From Stutzerimonas decontaminans (lineage in GTDB: Bacteria > Pseudomonadota > Gammaproteobacteria > Pseudomonadales > Pseudomonadaceae): DNA of 64,000 nt. This document shows, one piece after another, positions 51,273 to 60,937 of the stretch. The notes under the pieces are model-generated. The model saw only the letters and a list, made by a program, of their open reading frames with translations. It made no database searches and was not told the DNA's origin. The stretch lies in the NCBI RefSeq assembly GCF_000661915.1, contig NZ_CP007509.1, forward strand, positions 744,001 to 808,000, read 5' to 3'. The first letter of the stretch is position 1, and each line of letters starts with the position of its first letter. Position numbers and translations under genes: made by a program.

Positions 51273-51273
51273 C

Positions 51274-52803
51274 ATGATGATGGCTGACGCCTTGCTTGCC
51301 GACCTGACCACAGAGCTCCCCAACGCCGTGCGCCTGCAACGCCTGGTGCATACCCTGCAACAGCACTTCCGCTGTGGCGCAGTGGTGCTGCTGCGGCTCG
51401 ACGAGGACAGCTTGCGTCCGCTGGCTGCGGTTGGGCTGGTGCAGGAAGCGCTCGGTCGGCGTTTCGTCATCGCCCAGCACCCGCGGCTGGCGGCAATTCT
51501 CTCGCAGCGTGAGCCGACCTGGTTCGAGCCGGATAGCCGCCTGCCGGACCCTTACGACGGCCTGCTCGACGCGCATATCGGCGAACCGTTGCCGGTGCAC
51601 GACTGCATGGGTGTCAGTCTGTATGTCGAGGGTAAGCTCTGGGGCGCACTGACCCTGGATGCGCTGCACGCCGGCACCTTCGATGACGATGCCCGGCGCG
51701 ACCTGCAGCGCTACACCCTGGTGATCGAAGCCGCCGTACGGGTTACCCGCCTGGAGCATGAGAATCGCGGCCTGCGCCTGGCGCGCAGCGACGTGATGGA
51801 AACCACGCTGGAGCATGGTGACGGTGAAATTCTTGGCCAAAGCGATGTGATCCGCGAGCTGCTGCGTGAACTGCAGGTGGTGGCCGATTCCGAGCTGCCG
51901 GTGCTGCTGCTGGGCGAGACCGGGGTCGGCAAGGAACTGTTCGCGCGCTGGCTGCATCGGCATTCGCGGCGGCGCAACAAGCCCCTGGTGCACGTCAACT
52001 GCGCGGCACTGCCCGAATCCCTGGCCGAGAGCGAACTGTTCGGCCACGTCAAAGGCGCGTTCTCCGGTGCCACCACCGATCGCCCCGGTCGCTTCGATGC
52101 CGCCAATGGCGGCACGCTGCTGCTCGATGAAGTCGGCGAACTGCCGCTGACGGTACAGGCCAAGCTGCTGCGCACCCTGCAGAATGGCGAGATCCAGCGC
52201 CTTGGTGCCGACAAGCCGCGGCAGGTGGATGTGCGCATCATCGCCGCGACCAATCGCAACCTGCGCGAAAGCGTGCGCGACGGCCATTTCCGTGCCGATC
52301 TCTATCACCGGCTGTCGGTCTATCCGGCGCCGATTCCGCCGTTACGCGAGCGTGGCAACGATGTGCTGATCCTTGCCGGGCACTTCCTCGAACTCAATCG
52401 CGCACGCCTGGGCCTGCGCAGCATGCGTCTGTCGCCGGCCGCCGAGCGTGCCCTGCTGGCTTACTCCTGGCCGGGCAACGTGCGCGAGCTGGAGCACGTC
52501 GTCAGCCGCGCGGCGCTGCGTTTGCTCAGCCGTGGCGCGTCGCGCAGCGAGATTCTCACCCTCGAGCCCGACCTTCTGGATCTGGATAACCACGCCGCCG
52601 GCATGCAGCCGACCCACGTGGACGAGACGCCGGCGCCGACTGACGAGGTCATGCCGCTGCGGCAGAGCGTCGATGCCGCGCAGCGTCAGGCCATCATCCG
52701 GGCGCTGGAGGCCAGCGGCGAGAACTGGGCGCAGGCGGCGCGGTTGCTGGATGTCGATCCGAGCAATCTGCACAAGCTGGCGCGGCGACTGAGGCTCAAG
52801 TAG
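51274..52803 (+). CDS. norR: NO-sensing sigma-54 activator NorR
   Basis: A 509-residue regulator: N-terminal GAF domain (about 20-170) that holds a non-heme iron NO sensor in the family, AAA+ domain (about 190-420; Walker A GETGVGKE, intact GAFSGAT loop, Walker B LLLDEVGEL) and a Fis-type helix-turn-helix at the end (WAQAARLLDVDPSNLHKLARRL). It is divergent from the dnrN operon, which carries a sigma-54 promoter. GGAGG precedes several ATG codons; I used 51274. Confidence 0.93.
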   Translation: MMMADALLADLTTELPNAVRLQRLVHTLQQHFRCGAVVLLRLDEDSLRPLAAVGLVQEALGRRFVIAQHPRLAAILSQREPTWFEPDSRLPDPYDGLLDAHIGEPLPVHDCMGVSLYVEGKLWGALTLDALHAGTFDDDARRDLQRYTLVIEAAVRVTRLEHENRGLRLARSDVMETTLEHGDGEILGQSDVIRELLRELQVVADSELPVLLLGETGVGKELFARWLHRHSRRRNKPLVHVNCAALPESLAESELFGHVKGAFSGATTDRPGRFDAANGGTLLLDEVGELPLTVQAKLLRTLQNGEIQRLGADKPRQVDVRIIAATNRNLRESVRDGHFRADLYHRLSVYPAPIPPLRERGNDVLILAGHFLELNRARLGLRSMRLSPAAERALLAYSWPGNVRELEHVVSRAALRLLSRGASRSEILTLEPDLLDLDNHAAGMQPTHVDETPAPTDEVMPLRQSVDAAQRQAIIRALEASGENWAQAARLLDVDPSNLHKLARRLRLK

Positions 52804-52876
52804 CGCCCGTCGGCCGGCGAGAGTCGCCGGCGCCGCGCCATGGTCTAACCTCACATCACCACCCGAGGAGAGCCCA

Positions 52877-53086
52877 ATGGCCCTGGACCAGAACCAATTC
52901 GAAGCGCTGTTGAGCGAGGCGCAGACTTTTGCCGAGCGCGCCGCCAGCGAGAACAATCCGCTGCACTACCGTGACGCTTTTGCCGCGAGCCTCAAGGCCA
53001 TTCGCCTGCTGGGTGAAGAGTCTGGCGCATGGCGGCAGATGGTTGCCCGTGCCACCGAGGAGTTCGAGGGCGACGAGGGCATTTGA
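52877..53086 (+). CDS. Small conserved hypothetical protein
   Basis: A 69-residue acidic, helical protein (FEALLSEAQTFAERAASE; FAASLKAIRLLGEES) with no cysteine or signal peptide. GAGGAG precedes the ATG. It sits between norR and ubiU. Not recognised; it could be a small adaptor. Confidence 0.65.
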   Translation: MALDQNQFEALLSEAQTFAERAASENNPLHYRDAFAASLKAIRLLGEESGAWRQMVARATEEFEGDEGI

Positions 53087-53167
53087 ACCCGTTGCTCTGC
53101 CTGGAACGGCGCTGCTGACGCGCACCTTGCTGCTGCGTTTCGTCGCAGGCGCAACGTCCGAGCAATC

Positions 53168-53181
53168 TTGACCCCTATCAA
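53168..53181. promoter_or_regulatory. FNR-type box upstream of ubiU
   Basis: TTGACCCCTATCAA matches TTGAY-N4-ATCAA and lies 107 bases before the ubiU start. It fits anaerobic induction of the oxygen-independent ubiquinone pathway. Confidence 0.75.
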
Positions 53182-53288
53182 TGCTGGCCATTGGTCAGCT
53201 GCCTAGACTGCCGGCTGTTTTCCGTTCAGCCGAACGACCGCCGCGCCACTGGTGCGTGGCGCGGGTACCCGAATGTCTAGGAGTTGTC

Positions 53289-54284
53289 ATGCACCTGGTC
53301 TGCCCGGCAGGAAGCCTGCCTGCGCTCAAAGCCGCCGTCCAGCAGGGCGCCGATGCCATCTACGTCGGATTTCGCGACGACACCAACGCCCGCCATTTCG
53401 CCGGTCTCAATCTCGATGAAAAGCAGCTCGAAAAGGGGCTGCAGCTGATTCGCGAGAAGGGCCGCCAGCTGTATATCGCGGTCAATACCTATGCCCAGCC
53501 CGATGGGTGGAACCGCTGGCAGCGCGCCGTCGATCAGGCCGCCGACATGGGCGTAGATGCGCTGATCGCCGCCGACCCGGGTGTGCTCGGCTACGCCAGC
53601 AAGCGTCATCCCAAACTCAATCTGCATCTGTCGGTACAGGGCTCGGCGACCAATGCAGCGGCGCTGGGTTTTTACCAGGAGCGCTACGGCATCAACCGCG
53701 CGGTGCTGCCGCGGGTCCTTTCGCTCAAGCAGGTCAAGCAGGTCGCCGCCAGTAGTCCGGTGCCGATCGAAGTGTTTGCCTTCGGCAGTCTGTGCATCAT
53801 GGCCGAGGGGCGTTGCCATCTGTCTTCTTATCTCACCGGTGAATCACCCAATCTCTGCGGCGTCTGCTCGCCGGCCAAGGCGGTGCGCTGGAGCGAGGAG
53901 CCGGAAGGGCTGACCTCGCGCCTCAACAACGTACTGATCGACCGCTACGCCGAAGGCGAGTCGGCCGGCTACCCGACGCTGTGCAAGGGCCGCTTCATGG
54001 TCAACGGCCAGCGTTTCCACGCGCTGGAGGAGCCGACCAGCCTGAACACCCTGGACCTGATCCCCGAGCTCGCCGCCATTGGTGTCACCGCGATGAAGAT
54101 CGAGGGCCGCCAGCGCAGCCCGGCCTACGTCGAACAGGTCACCCGCGTCTGGCGCGCCGCGCTGGACAGCTACCTCAAGGCACCGCAGCGCTATGCGGTC
54201 GAGCCCGGCTGGCGGCAGGTGCTGGACGGCCTTTCCGAAGGCTCGCAGACCACCCTGGGTGCCTACCACCGGGCCTGGCAATGA
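53289..54284 (+). CDS. ubiU: O2-independent ubiquinone hydroxylation protein UbiU
   Basis: A 331-residue U32-family protein. The [4Fe-4S] cysteines Cys169, Cys176, Cys193 and Cys232 occur at the same positions as in E. coli UbiU (SLCIMAEGRCHLSS, GVCSPAK, PTLCKGRFM). With UbiV it hydroxylates ubiquinone precursors without O2. ATG 53289 gives the exact family length. It likely forms an operon with ubiV and ubiT. Confidence 0.95.
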   Translation: MHLVCPAGSLPALKAAVQQGADAIYVGFRDDTNARHFAGLNLDEKQLEKGLQLIREKGRQLYIAVNTYAQPDGWNRWQRAVDQAADMGVDALIAADPGVLGYASKRHPKLNLHLSVQGSATNAAALGFYQERYGINRAVLPRVLSLKQVKQVAASSPVPIEVFAFGSLCIMAEGRCHLSSYLTGESPNLCGVCSPAKAVRWSEEPEGLTSRLNNVLIDRYAEGESAGYPTLCKGRFMVNGQRFHALEEPTSLNTLDLIPELAAIGVTAMKIEGRQRSPAYVEQVTRVWRAALDSYLKAPQRYAVEPGWRQVLDGLSEGSQTTLGAYHRAWQ

Positions 54285-54298
54285 ACGAGGAGCCACGC

Positions 54299-55189
54299 AT
54301 GAAACTTTCTCTGGGTCCGGTGCTGTTCTATTGGGATCGCCAGCAGACGCTGGACTTCTACGCCAACATGGCGGAGCAGCCGCTGGACGTGATCTACCTC
54401 GGCGAAACCGTTTGCTCCAAGCGCCGCGCGATGATGCTCGACGACTGGCTGGGCTTGGCTCGCGACCTGTCGGAAGCCTCCTCGGCGCAACTGGTGCTGT
54501 CCGGCCTGACCCTGGTCGAGGCTGCTTCCGAGCTGTCCAGCCTGCGTCGCCTTTGCGACAACGGCGAGCTGCTGGTCGAAGCCAACGACATGGGCGCGGT
54601 GCAGCTGATGTCCGAGCGCAAGCTGCCCTTCGTCGGCGGTCCGGCGCTCAACCTCTATAACGGTCATGCGCTGGCCGAGTTGGTGGCCAGCGGGATGACT
54701 CGCTGGGTGCCACCGGTGGAAGCCTCCGGCAAGCTGATCAAGAGCGCTCGCACGCAGCTGCAGGAGCTGGACGTGGCGCTGCCGGAAATCGAGATCTTCG
54801 CCTACGGTCATCTGCCACTGGCCTATTCGGCGCGCTGCTTCACCGCGCGCGCCGAGAACCGGCCCAAGGACGATTGCCAGTTCTGCTGCCAGAACTACCC
54901 AGAGGGGATTCCGCTGCTGAGCCAGGAAGGCGAGGCGCTGTTCACCATAAACGGCATTCAGACCATGTCCGCGGCGGTCAGCAACCTGCTTGCCGACTAC
55001 GCGGGGCTGGTCGACAGCGGTGCCGATCTGCTGCGCCTGAGCCCGCGTGCCGCTGGTATGGAAGAGGTGATCGGCGCCTTCGACGCGGTGCGTAAGGGTG
55101 CATTGCCGCCGCTGGCGGTGGACGGTTGCAATGGTTATTGGCATGGCCAGCCGGGCATGCTGCGCGCCGAGGAGGCTGGCTTATGCTGA
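54299..55189 (+). CDS. ubiV: O2-independent ubiquinone hydroxylation protein UbiV
   Basis: A 296-residue U32-family partner of UbiU with cluster cysteines at Cys39 (GETVCSKRRAMM) and in the C-terminal group ARCFTARAENRPKDDCQFCC. AGGAG precedes ATG 54299; an ATG at 54281 overlapping the ubiU stop is also possible. Its end overlaps ubiT by seven bases. Confidence 0.95.
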   Translation: MKLSLGPVLFYWDRQQTLDFYANMAEQPLDVIYLGETVCSKRRAMMLDDWLGLARDLSEASSAQLVLSGLTLVEAASELSSLRRLCDNGELLVEANDMGAVQLMSERKLPFVGGPALNLYNGHALAELVASGMTRWVPPVEASGKLIKSARTQLQELDVALPEIEIFAYGHLPLAYSARCFTARAENRPKDDCQFCCQNYPEGIPLLSQEGEALFTINGIQTMSAAVSNLLADYAGLVDSGADLLRLSPRAAGMEEVIGAFDAVRKGALPPLAVDGCNGYWHGQPGMLRAEEAGLC

Positions 55190-55677
55190 ACCCACGTGCC
55201 CATCTGGTGAATCTCGGCGGGCGCCTGCTGCCGCTTGCGGCCAAGACGCCATTCCTGCTGCAGCGCCTGGCCCTGGAGCGCAGCCTCAATCAGGTGTTTG
55301 CCGAAGCGCTGAGCGACGGCGCCTTCGATGTGCTCGATGGCCACTGGATGAGACTGGAGGTCGCCGACCTCGGTCTCGCCTGGTGCCTGACCTGCGAACG
55401 CGAGCAGCTGCGCATCGCCGCGCAGGCTCCGGTGGAAGTGACCATTCGCGGCAACTGGCGCGAATTCCTGTTGTTGGCCAGCCGTCAGGAAGACCCGGAT
55501 ACGCTGTTCTTTCGCCGCCGGCTGGTCATCGAGGGCGATACCGAGCTGGGCCTGGCAATCAAGAATCTGATCGACAGCCTCGATCCCGACACCCTGCCGA
55601 GCTGGCTGTGGAAACTGCTGCAAGGCGCTGGCGAGGAAGTCGCCGCGGCCGGACGGGCGCAGGCCGCCGGGGCGTGA
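55183..55677 (+). CDS. ubiT: O2-independent ubiquinone accessory factor UbiT (SCP2 domain)
   Basis: A 164-residue cytoplasmic protein with an SCP2 lipid-binding domain (about 40-140; DLGLAWCLTCER, EFLLLASRQEDPDTLFFRRRL). UbiT is the anaerobic counterpart of UbiJ and binds ubiquinone intermediates. GGAGG lies upstream within ubiV. Last gene of ubiUVT; it converges on the prs-like gene. Confidence 0.92.
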   Translation: MLNPRAHLVNLGGRLLPLAAKTPFLLQRLALERSLNQVFAEALSDGAFDVLDGHWMRLEVADLGLAWCLTCEREQLRIAAQAPVEVTIRGNWREFLLLASRQEDPDTLFFRRRLVIEGDTELGLAIKNLIDSLDPDTLPSWLWKLLQGAGEEVAAAGRAQAAGA

Positions 55678-55794
55678 ACCCCTGAGCTAGCAGGCGGCGC
55701 AGCGTTACGTTGCTCTGGTCGGGGTGGGAAGCGGCAGCGCCTCGCCCGGGTGGGAGAGACGGCATCGGCGCGACATGCGCCGTTGCGCATCGCC

Positions 55795-56691
55795 TCAGCG
55801 CAGCAGCGGTCGAAGCGCCTCGGCCAGCTGCGCCGCCATGCTGACCGCGTTGCTTTCATGGGCGATGCAGTCGGTGCTCCAGACATGGCCGACGCCGGCG
55901 TCGCGTATAACCTGCAGCGCATCGCCGGCAAACAGCGCATGGGTCACGGCCACGTCGACCGAGGCGGCACCGGCAGCGAGCAGCTTCTCCGCGGCTTGGG
56001 CGAGGGTGCGGCCGGAGCTGGCGACGTCATCGAGCAGCACCACATGGCGACCGACAAACTCCAGCGACGGCAGGGCGATGTCCACGTCATGGTCGCCGTG
56101 GCGCACCTTGCTGCACACGCCATGGGCGAAACCGTGCTCGGCGGCCGCCGCCTCGATCCATTGCAGCGCCTCGGCGTCCGGGCCGATCAGCAGGGCGTCG
56201 GGATGGCGTTCGGCTACCAGCCGTGCCAGTGCCGGTGCCGCGCAGAGGGTGACGGCATCTTCCACCGGCACCGCTTCCTGCAGGGTGGCAACGCGGTGCA
56301 GGTGCGGATCGACGGTGATCAGTCCGTCGAACTGCCCGGCCAGCAGCTGGCCGATCACCCGCTGGCTGACCACCTCGCCCGGGTTGAAGGCGATATCCTG
56401 ACGCATGTAGGCCAGATAGGGCGTGACCAGAATCAGGCGCTTGGCACCCAGACGGCGCGCCTCGCCCGCGATCAGCAGCAGCTCGACCAGCTTCTCGTTG
56501 GGATGATCGAGGCCGCGGTAGAGCACCAGCTGCTCGGCGATCGCTTCGCCGTCGGCCAGCGGCAGGCGCAGGCGCAGTTCGTCATCGGGAAAGCGGTGGC
56601 GCTCGATTGCGGCGGCGGTCAGGCCAGAGGCTTCGGCCAGGCGCAGGGCGGCGGCGCGCTCATCATCGAAATACAGCAGCTGGCTTTGCAT
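55795..56691 (-). CDS. Ribose-phosphate pyrophosphokinase homologue (archaeal-like)
   Basis: A 298-residue protein with the PRPP synthetase architecture: RFPDDELRLRLP, PYLAYMRQDIAFNPGE, DPHLHR and the PRPP loop VVLLDDVASSGRT. The RQDxxFNPGE form and shorter length resemble archaeal-type enzymes rather than the housekeeping Prs. It overlaps the AMP phosphorylase homologue by one base (TGATG), so the two act together, perhaps in interconverting AMP, ribose bisphosphate and PRPP. The reaction is inferred. Confidence 0.82.
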   Translation of the reverse strand: MQSQLLYFDDERAAALRLAEASGLTAAAIERHRFPDDELRLRLPLADGEAIAEQLVLYRGLDHPNEKLVELLLIAGEARRLGAKRLILVTPYLAYMRQDIAFNPGEVVSQRVIGQLLAGQFDGLITVDPHLHRVATLQEAVPVEDAVTLCAAPALARLVAERHPDALLIGPDAEALQWIEAAAAEHGFAHGVCSKVRHGDHDVDIALPSLEFVGRHVVLLDDVASSGRTLAQAAEKLLAAGAASVDVAVTHALFAGDALQVIRDAGVGHVWSTDCIAHESNAVSMAAQLAEALRPLLR

Positions 56692-58271
56692 CAGAACTCC
56701 ACGAAAACACTGGGAACCTGGTCGGCACTGCCGAGGCTGACGCCGCTGGCGCGCTCGGTGGCCTGGCGGGCGAAGGCGAGGTCGGCGGGAAAATCCGCGT
56801 AAACGCGATACAGACAGTCACCAGCCTGCACCGGTTCGCCGAGCTTGCGCAGAATGTCCACGCCGGCACCCTGCACCTTCGGTGCGCCGGCCAGCCGCGC
56901 AATGCGTGCCAGCTGCAGGTTGTCGATGCCGATGACCACCGCGCTGCGCTCGGCCAGCACGTCGAAGCTGAGGCGGGCGAGTGGTGGATGGTTGTGATCG
57001 AAGGACTTGCTGCCCTGGGCGGCGATGATCGAATGCATCTTTTTCAGTGCGCGGCCGGAGTCGAGGATGTCGCGGGCAATGGCATAGCCGTCACCGCCGC
57101 GCACATCGGGATCGAACTCCAGCATGCGTCCGGCGAGGCGCAGTGCCTTCTGGCGCAGGTCGATCGGCGCCGCAGGGTCGTTCTGCAGCACCTGCATGAC
57201 GTCGCGTGCTTCCAGCACTGGGCCGATGCCGTTGCCGATCGGCTGGCGGCCATCGGTGATCACCACGTCCAGCGTCAGACCCAGGCGCGAGGCAACGAAC
57301 TCGAAGAGCTTGCGCAGGCGCTGCGCCTCGGCCATCGAACGCACCTTGGCGGTCGGGCCGATGGGAATATCGAGCAGCAGATGGGTGGAGCCGGCGGCGA
57401 TCTTTTTCGACAGGATCGAAGCGACCATCTGCCCGGGGGAGTCGATCGACAGCGGTCGCTCAACGGCGATCAGCACATCGTCGGCCGGCGACAGCTCGCT
57501 GCTGCCGCCCCACGCCAGGCAGCCGCGTTCTTCGCGGACCATTTCGCAGAGGCGCTCGAACGGCAGTTCGACGTTGGCCAGCACCTCCATGGTGTCGGCG
57601 GTACCGGCCGGTGAGGTGATTGCCCGCGAGCTGGTCTTCGGGCAGAGCATGCCGTGGGCGGCGACGATGGGCACCACCAGCATCGAGGTGCGATTGCCGG
57701 GAATGCCGCCGATGCAGTGCTTGTCCACCACAGGGTGCTCGCGCCAGTCCAGGCGGCGGCCGACCTGAATCATCGCGTCGGTAAGGAAGAACACCTCCTC
57801 GCGGTCCAGTTCGCCCTGGTTGCAGGCGACCACGAAGGCGGTCAGCTCGATCTTCGAATAACGGTGCTCGGCGATGTCGCGCATGATCGCCAGAAAGTCC
57901 TCGCGGCGCAGGCGTTCGCCGGCGATCTTGCGATGCAGGGCGGGAATGGACGCCGCCGGTTCAGCCTGGGAAATCGATGCCGGCACGCCGGCTTCGGCGC
58001 CAAGCTGGGCGAAGGCATCTTCGGACAAACCGAGCTCGTCACAGCCGACGATGGCCGGGTCGTCCACCAGGTTGAGGCTGGCCAGAATGCGCTTGCCGTT
58101 GACCCGTATCTCCACCTTGGCCAGCGCCTGGAAACCTTCGGCGCGGCAGGCGGCACAGTCGCGGTGCAGGTAGGCGACGTTTTCCCGGTAGGTATCGATC
58201 GCCACCCGGCGCAGCGCCAGGTGCACCGGAGACTTGCCATTGATCGGTGTTTCACTGCTGATGGTGGTCAT
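56691..58271 (-). CDS. AMP phosphorylase-like thymidine phosphorylase family protein
   Basis: A 526-residue protein. The diagnostic blocks [15 protein letters not shown] and [20 protein letters not shown] match archaeal AMP phosphorylase (DeoA), not E. coli thymidine phosphorylase. An N-terminal double-psi-like domain of about 90 residues ([18 protein letters not shown]) is also as in AMP phosphorylase. The family converts AMP and phosphate to adenine and ribose-1,5-bisphosphate. ATG 58271; frame extends to 58442. Neither ribose-bisphosphate isomerase nor RuBisCO is nearby. Confidence 0.85.
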   Translation of the reverse strand: MTTISSETPINGKSPVHLALRRVAIDTYRENVAYLHRDCAACRAEGFQALAKVEIRVNGKRILASLNLVDDPAIVGCDELGLSEDAFAQLGAEAGVPASISQAEPAASIPALHRKIAGERLRREDFLAIMRDIAEHRYSKIELTAFVVACNQGELDREEVFFLTDAMIQVGRRLDWREHPVVDKHCIGGIPGNRTSMLVVPIVAAHGMLCPKTSSRAITSPAGTADTMEVLANVELPFERLCEMVREERGCLAWGGSSELSPADDVLIAVERPLSIDSPGQMVASILSKKIAAGSTHLLLDIPIGPTAKVRSMAEAQRLRKLFEFVASRLGLTLDVVITDGRQPIGNGIGPVLEARDVMQVLQNDPAAPIDLRQKALRLAGRMLEFDPDVRGGDGYAIARDILDSGRALKKMHSIIAAQGSKSFDHNHPPLARLSFDVLAERSAVVIGIDNLQLARIARLAGAPKVQGAGVDILRKLGEPVQAGDCLYRVYADFPADLAFARQATERASGVSLGSADQVPSVFVEF

Positions 58272-58386
58272 GCGCGCGCATTCGCTGGAGGGATGATGGC
58301 TATCTAGCCTCAGCGTGGCGTCCCTTGCCAAGCGGCCGCGCGCGTTTTGCTCTGGTGCGTTGCCGCAGGTCAGCAAAAAACCGTAT

Positions 58387-59157
58387 TCAGCGCGCCGCCC
58401 AGCCGCCGTCCATGTTCCATGCCGCACCGCGCACCTGGTCACCGGCCTCGCTGCAGAGGAACAGCGCCAAGGCGCCCAGCTGTGCAGGGGTGACGAAGTC
58501 CAGCGAGGGTTGCTTCTCGGCCAGCAGGTCGTGGCGGGCTTGCTGTTCGTCGCCGCTCTCCCGCGCGCGCTCGTCGATCTGCTGCTGTACCAGTGGGGTC
58601 AGCACCCAACCGGGGCAGATGGCATTGCAGGTGATCGGCGTGGTGGCGGTTTCCAGCGCGACGACCTTGGTTAGCCCGACCAGCCCGTGCTTGGCGGCGA
58701 CATAGGCGGCCTTCTGCTCCGAGCCGACCAGCCCGTGCACCGAGGCGATATTGATGATCCGCCCCCAGCCGCGCTGGCGCATGCTGGGCAGCGCCAGGCG
58801 TGTGGTGTGAAACGCCGAGGACAGGTTGATGGCGATGATGGCGTCCCAGCGTTCGACCGGAAATTCCTCCACCGGCGCCACATGCTGGATGCCGGCATTG
58901 TTGACCAGGATGTCGACGCCACCGAAGTCGCGCTCGGCATAGGCGAACAGCTCGGCGATCTGTGCCGGATCGGACACGTCAGCACCGTGGTGGCCGACCT
59001 TGCGGCCATGGCGGCCGACTTCGGCCAGCGCTGCCGAGGCATCGCCGAAACCGTTGAGAATCAGGTCGGCGCCAGCTTCGGCCAGCTTCAGTGCGATCCC
59101 GAGGCCAATGCCGCTGGTGGAGCCGGTGACCAGTGCGGTCTTGCCTGTGAGGTTCAT
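58387..59157 (-). CDS. bdhA: 3-hydroxybutyrate dehydrogenase
   Basis: A 256-residue SDR with [15 protein letters not shown] and YVAAKH catalytic motifs, plus the substrate-specific [18 protein letters not shown] and QPSLDFV segments of D-3-hydroxybutyrate dehydrogenase. It oxidises 3-hydroxybutyrate to acetoacetate. It follows the GntP gene by 115 bases, as in P. aeruginosa. Confidence 0.93.
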   Translation of the reverse strand: MNLTGKTALVTGSTSGIGLGIALKLAEAGADLILNGFGDASAALAEVGRHGRKVGHHGADVSDPAQIAELFAYAERDFGGVDILVNNAGIQHVAPVEEFPVERWDAIIAINLSSAFHTTRLALPSMRQRGWGRIINIASVHGLVGSEQKAAYVAAKHGLVGLTKVVALETATTPITCNAICPGWVLTPLVQQQIDERARESGDEQQARHDLLAEKQPSLDFVTPAQLGALALFLCSEAGDQVRGAAWNMDGGWAAR

Positions 59158-59272
59158 GGTTTCTCCCGCTTGGCGGCGACCGCCCGAGGGCGGTGCCTTT
59201 GCTTTTTTTGTTGTCGGAAGGCAATCGCTGATCGCGTGGTGCTTCGCCGATAACGGCGAGCGGCCGCCACCA

Positions 59273-60664
59273 TCAGACGATGCCGGTAGCGTAGTACACG
59301 CCGATCACGAAGAAGGCCGCGGCCGTGGCGATCAGGGTGATGGCAAAGATGTCCTTGTAGGATTCGCGGTGGGTCAGCCCGGTGACCGCCAGCAGGGTGA
59401 TCACCGCGCCGTTGTGCGGCAGGGTGTCGAGCCCGCCGGAGGCCATCGAGGCGACCCGGTGCAGCACTTCCAGCGGAATCTGCGCGGCATTCGCCGCAGC
59501 GACGAAACTGTCGGCCATCGCGGCCAGGGCGATGCTCATGCCGCCGGAAGCCGAGCCGGTGATGCCGGCCAACAGGTTGACGGTGATGGCTTCGTTGAGC
59601 AGCGGGTTGGGGATCGCCGAGAGCGCATCGGCCACCACGATGAAGCCCGGCAGCGAGGCGATCACCGCGCCGAAGCCGAATTCCGAGGCGGTGTTCATCG
59701 CCGCCAGCAGCGAACCACCGACTGCCGTGCGGCTGCCCTCGGCGAGCTTGCCGCGCAGGGTGCCGAAGCTGGTCGCCAGTACCAGGGCGATGCCCAGCAG
59801 CAGCGCCGCTTCCACCGCCCAGATGGCGGTGAGCTTGCCCACTTCGGTCACCAGCGGTGCGCTCATGCCGGGCAGCTGCAGGCTGTGGCTGGTGCCGTAG
59901 AACTCGGGAATCCAGCGGGTGAACAGGAGGTTGGCGACCAGCACCAGCAGCAGCGGCGACAGCGCCAGCCAGGGGTTGGGCATGGCGATATCGGCCGGCG
60001 TCTCCGGCTCGTTGCGCAGGTTGGTGCCGTAGCCTTCGCCGGCGGCAATGGCCTTGCCGAGCTGCCACTTGAGATAGAGCATGCCCAGGCCAAAGACGAA
60101 TATCGTGCCGATCAGGCCCAGCCAGGGTGCGGCCCAGGTGGTGGTTTTGAAAAAGGTGGTGGGGATGATGTTCTGGATCTGCGGCGTGCCGGGAATGGCG
60201 GTCATGGTGAAGGTGAACGCGCCGAGGGCGATGGTCGCCGGGATCAGCCGCTTGGGCATGTTGCTCTGGCGGAACATCTCGGCGGCGAACGGGTATACCG
60301 CGAATACCACGACGAACAGCGATACGCCGCCGTAGGTCAGCAGCGCGCAGACCAGCACAATCACCAGCATCGCCTGGCTGGTGCCAAGCAGGCGGATCGC
60401 CGCGGCGACGATGGAGCGCGAAAAACCCGACATCTCGATCAGCTTGCCGAACACCGCACCGAGCAGGAACACCGGAAAATAGAGCTTGATGAAGCCGACC
60501 ATCTTCTCCATGAAGATGCCGGTGAAGGCTGGCGCCACGGCGGACGGGTCGGTGAGCAGCACCGCACCCATGGCGGCGATGGGAGCAAACAGGATGACAC
60601 TGTAGCCGCGGTAAGCGGCGAGCATCAGCAGGGCCAATGCAGCAAGGGCGATGACGACGCTCAT
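59273..60664 (-). CDS. GntP family permease (probable 3-hydroxybutyrate importer)
   Basis: A 463-residue membrane protein with about twelve helices and GntP-type sequences (FTGIFMEKMVGFIKLYFPVF; PHNGAVITLLAVTGLTH). Pairing with bdhA suggests uptake of 3-hydroxybutyrate; substrate is inferred. ATG 60664 has GGAG upstream. A sigma-54-like promoter and several GGAC dyads lie upstream. Confidence 0.88.
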   Translation of the reverse strand: MSVVIALAALALLMLAAYRGYSVILFAPIAAMGAVLLTDPSAVAPAFTGIFMEKMVGFIKLYFPVFLLGAVFGKLIEMSGFSRSIVAAAIRLLGTSQAMLVIVLVCALLTYGGVSLFVVVFAVYPFAAEMFRQSNMPKRLIPATIALGAFTFTMTAIPGTPQIQNIIPTTFFKTTTWAAPWLGLIGTIFVFGLGMLYLKWQLGKAIAAGEGYGTNLRNEPETPADIAMPNPWLALSPLLLVLVANLLFTRWIPEFYGTSHSLQLPGMSAPLVTEVGKLTAIWAVEAALLLGIALVLATSFGTLRGKLAEGSRTAVGGSLLAAMNTASEFGFGAVIASLPGFIVVADALSAIPNPLLNEAITVNLLAGITGSASGGMSIALAAMADSFVAAANAAQIPLEVLHRVASMASGGLDTLPHNGAVITLLAVTGLTHRESYKDIFAITLIATAAAFFVIGVYYATGIV

Positions 60665-60790
60665 CGGGGACGATCTCCTGGCCCCGTGCGGCACGACCGA
60701 ACGCTGCCGAGGGCATTCGGGGACTCGCTGCTGCACGGCAGGCGCATTGTTTTTCTTGTTTCGGCTGCGGACAGGCCGCACGGTGATTTA

Positions 60791-60805
60791 GCGAGTTCCG
60801 TGCCA
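60791..60805 (-). promoter_or_regulatory. Sigma-54-like promoter upstream of the GntP gene
   Basis: On the minus strand it reads TGGCACGGAACTCGC: perfect -24 TGGCAC and a -12 element TCGC with one mismatch from TTGC, N5 spacing. It lies 126 bases before the GntP start. Confidence 0.6.
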
Positions 60806-60845
60806 GATACGCAACTCGCTGATTTAGATGGAGTTTGTTGTAAGT

Positions 60846-60928
60846 GTCCAGAATGATGGACGGCCTTTATGTCTGGAGCGCTGGACAGTACCGTCCAGCA
60901 TTCCGGACAGCAGCGCCGTCCGGAATGC
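60846..60928. promoter_or_regulatory. Cluster of GTCCA/TGGAC dyads and an 11-base-arm hairpin
   Basis: GTCCA-N6-TGGAC (60846-60861), GTCTG-N6-TGGAC (60871-60886), CTGGAC-N6-GTCCAG (60881-60898) and GCATTCCGGAC-N9-GTCCGGAATGC (60898-60928). The first three look like operator sites for an enhancer-binding activator. The last lies ten bases after the atoE stop and may end that transcript, though no U tract is present. Confidence 0.6.
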
Positions 60929-60937
60929 AGAGGCGTA

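Noticed and set aside
59179..59209. Hairpin with T-run after the bdhA start region
   Set aside because: The T-run follows on the plus strand, but both adjacent genes are on the minus strand, so it does not terminate either of them.
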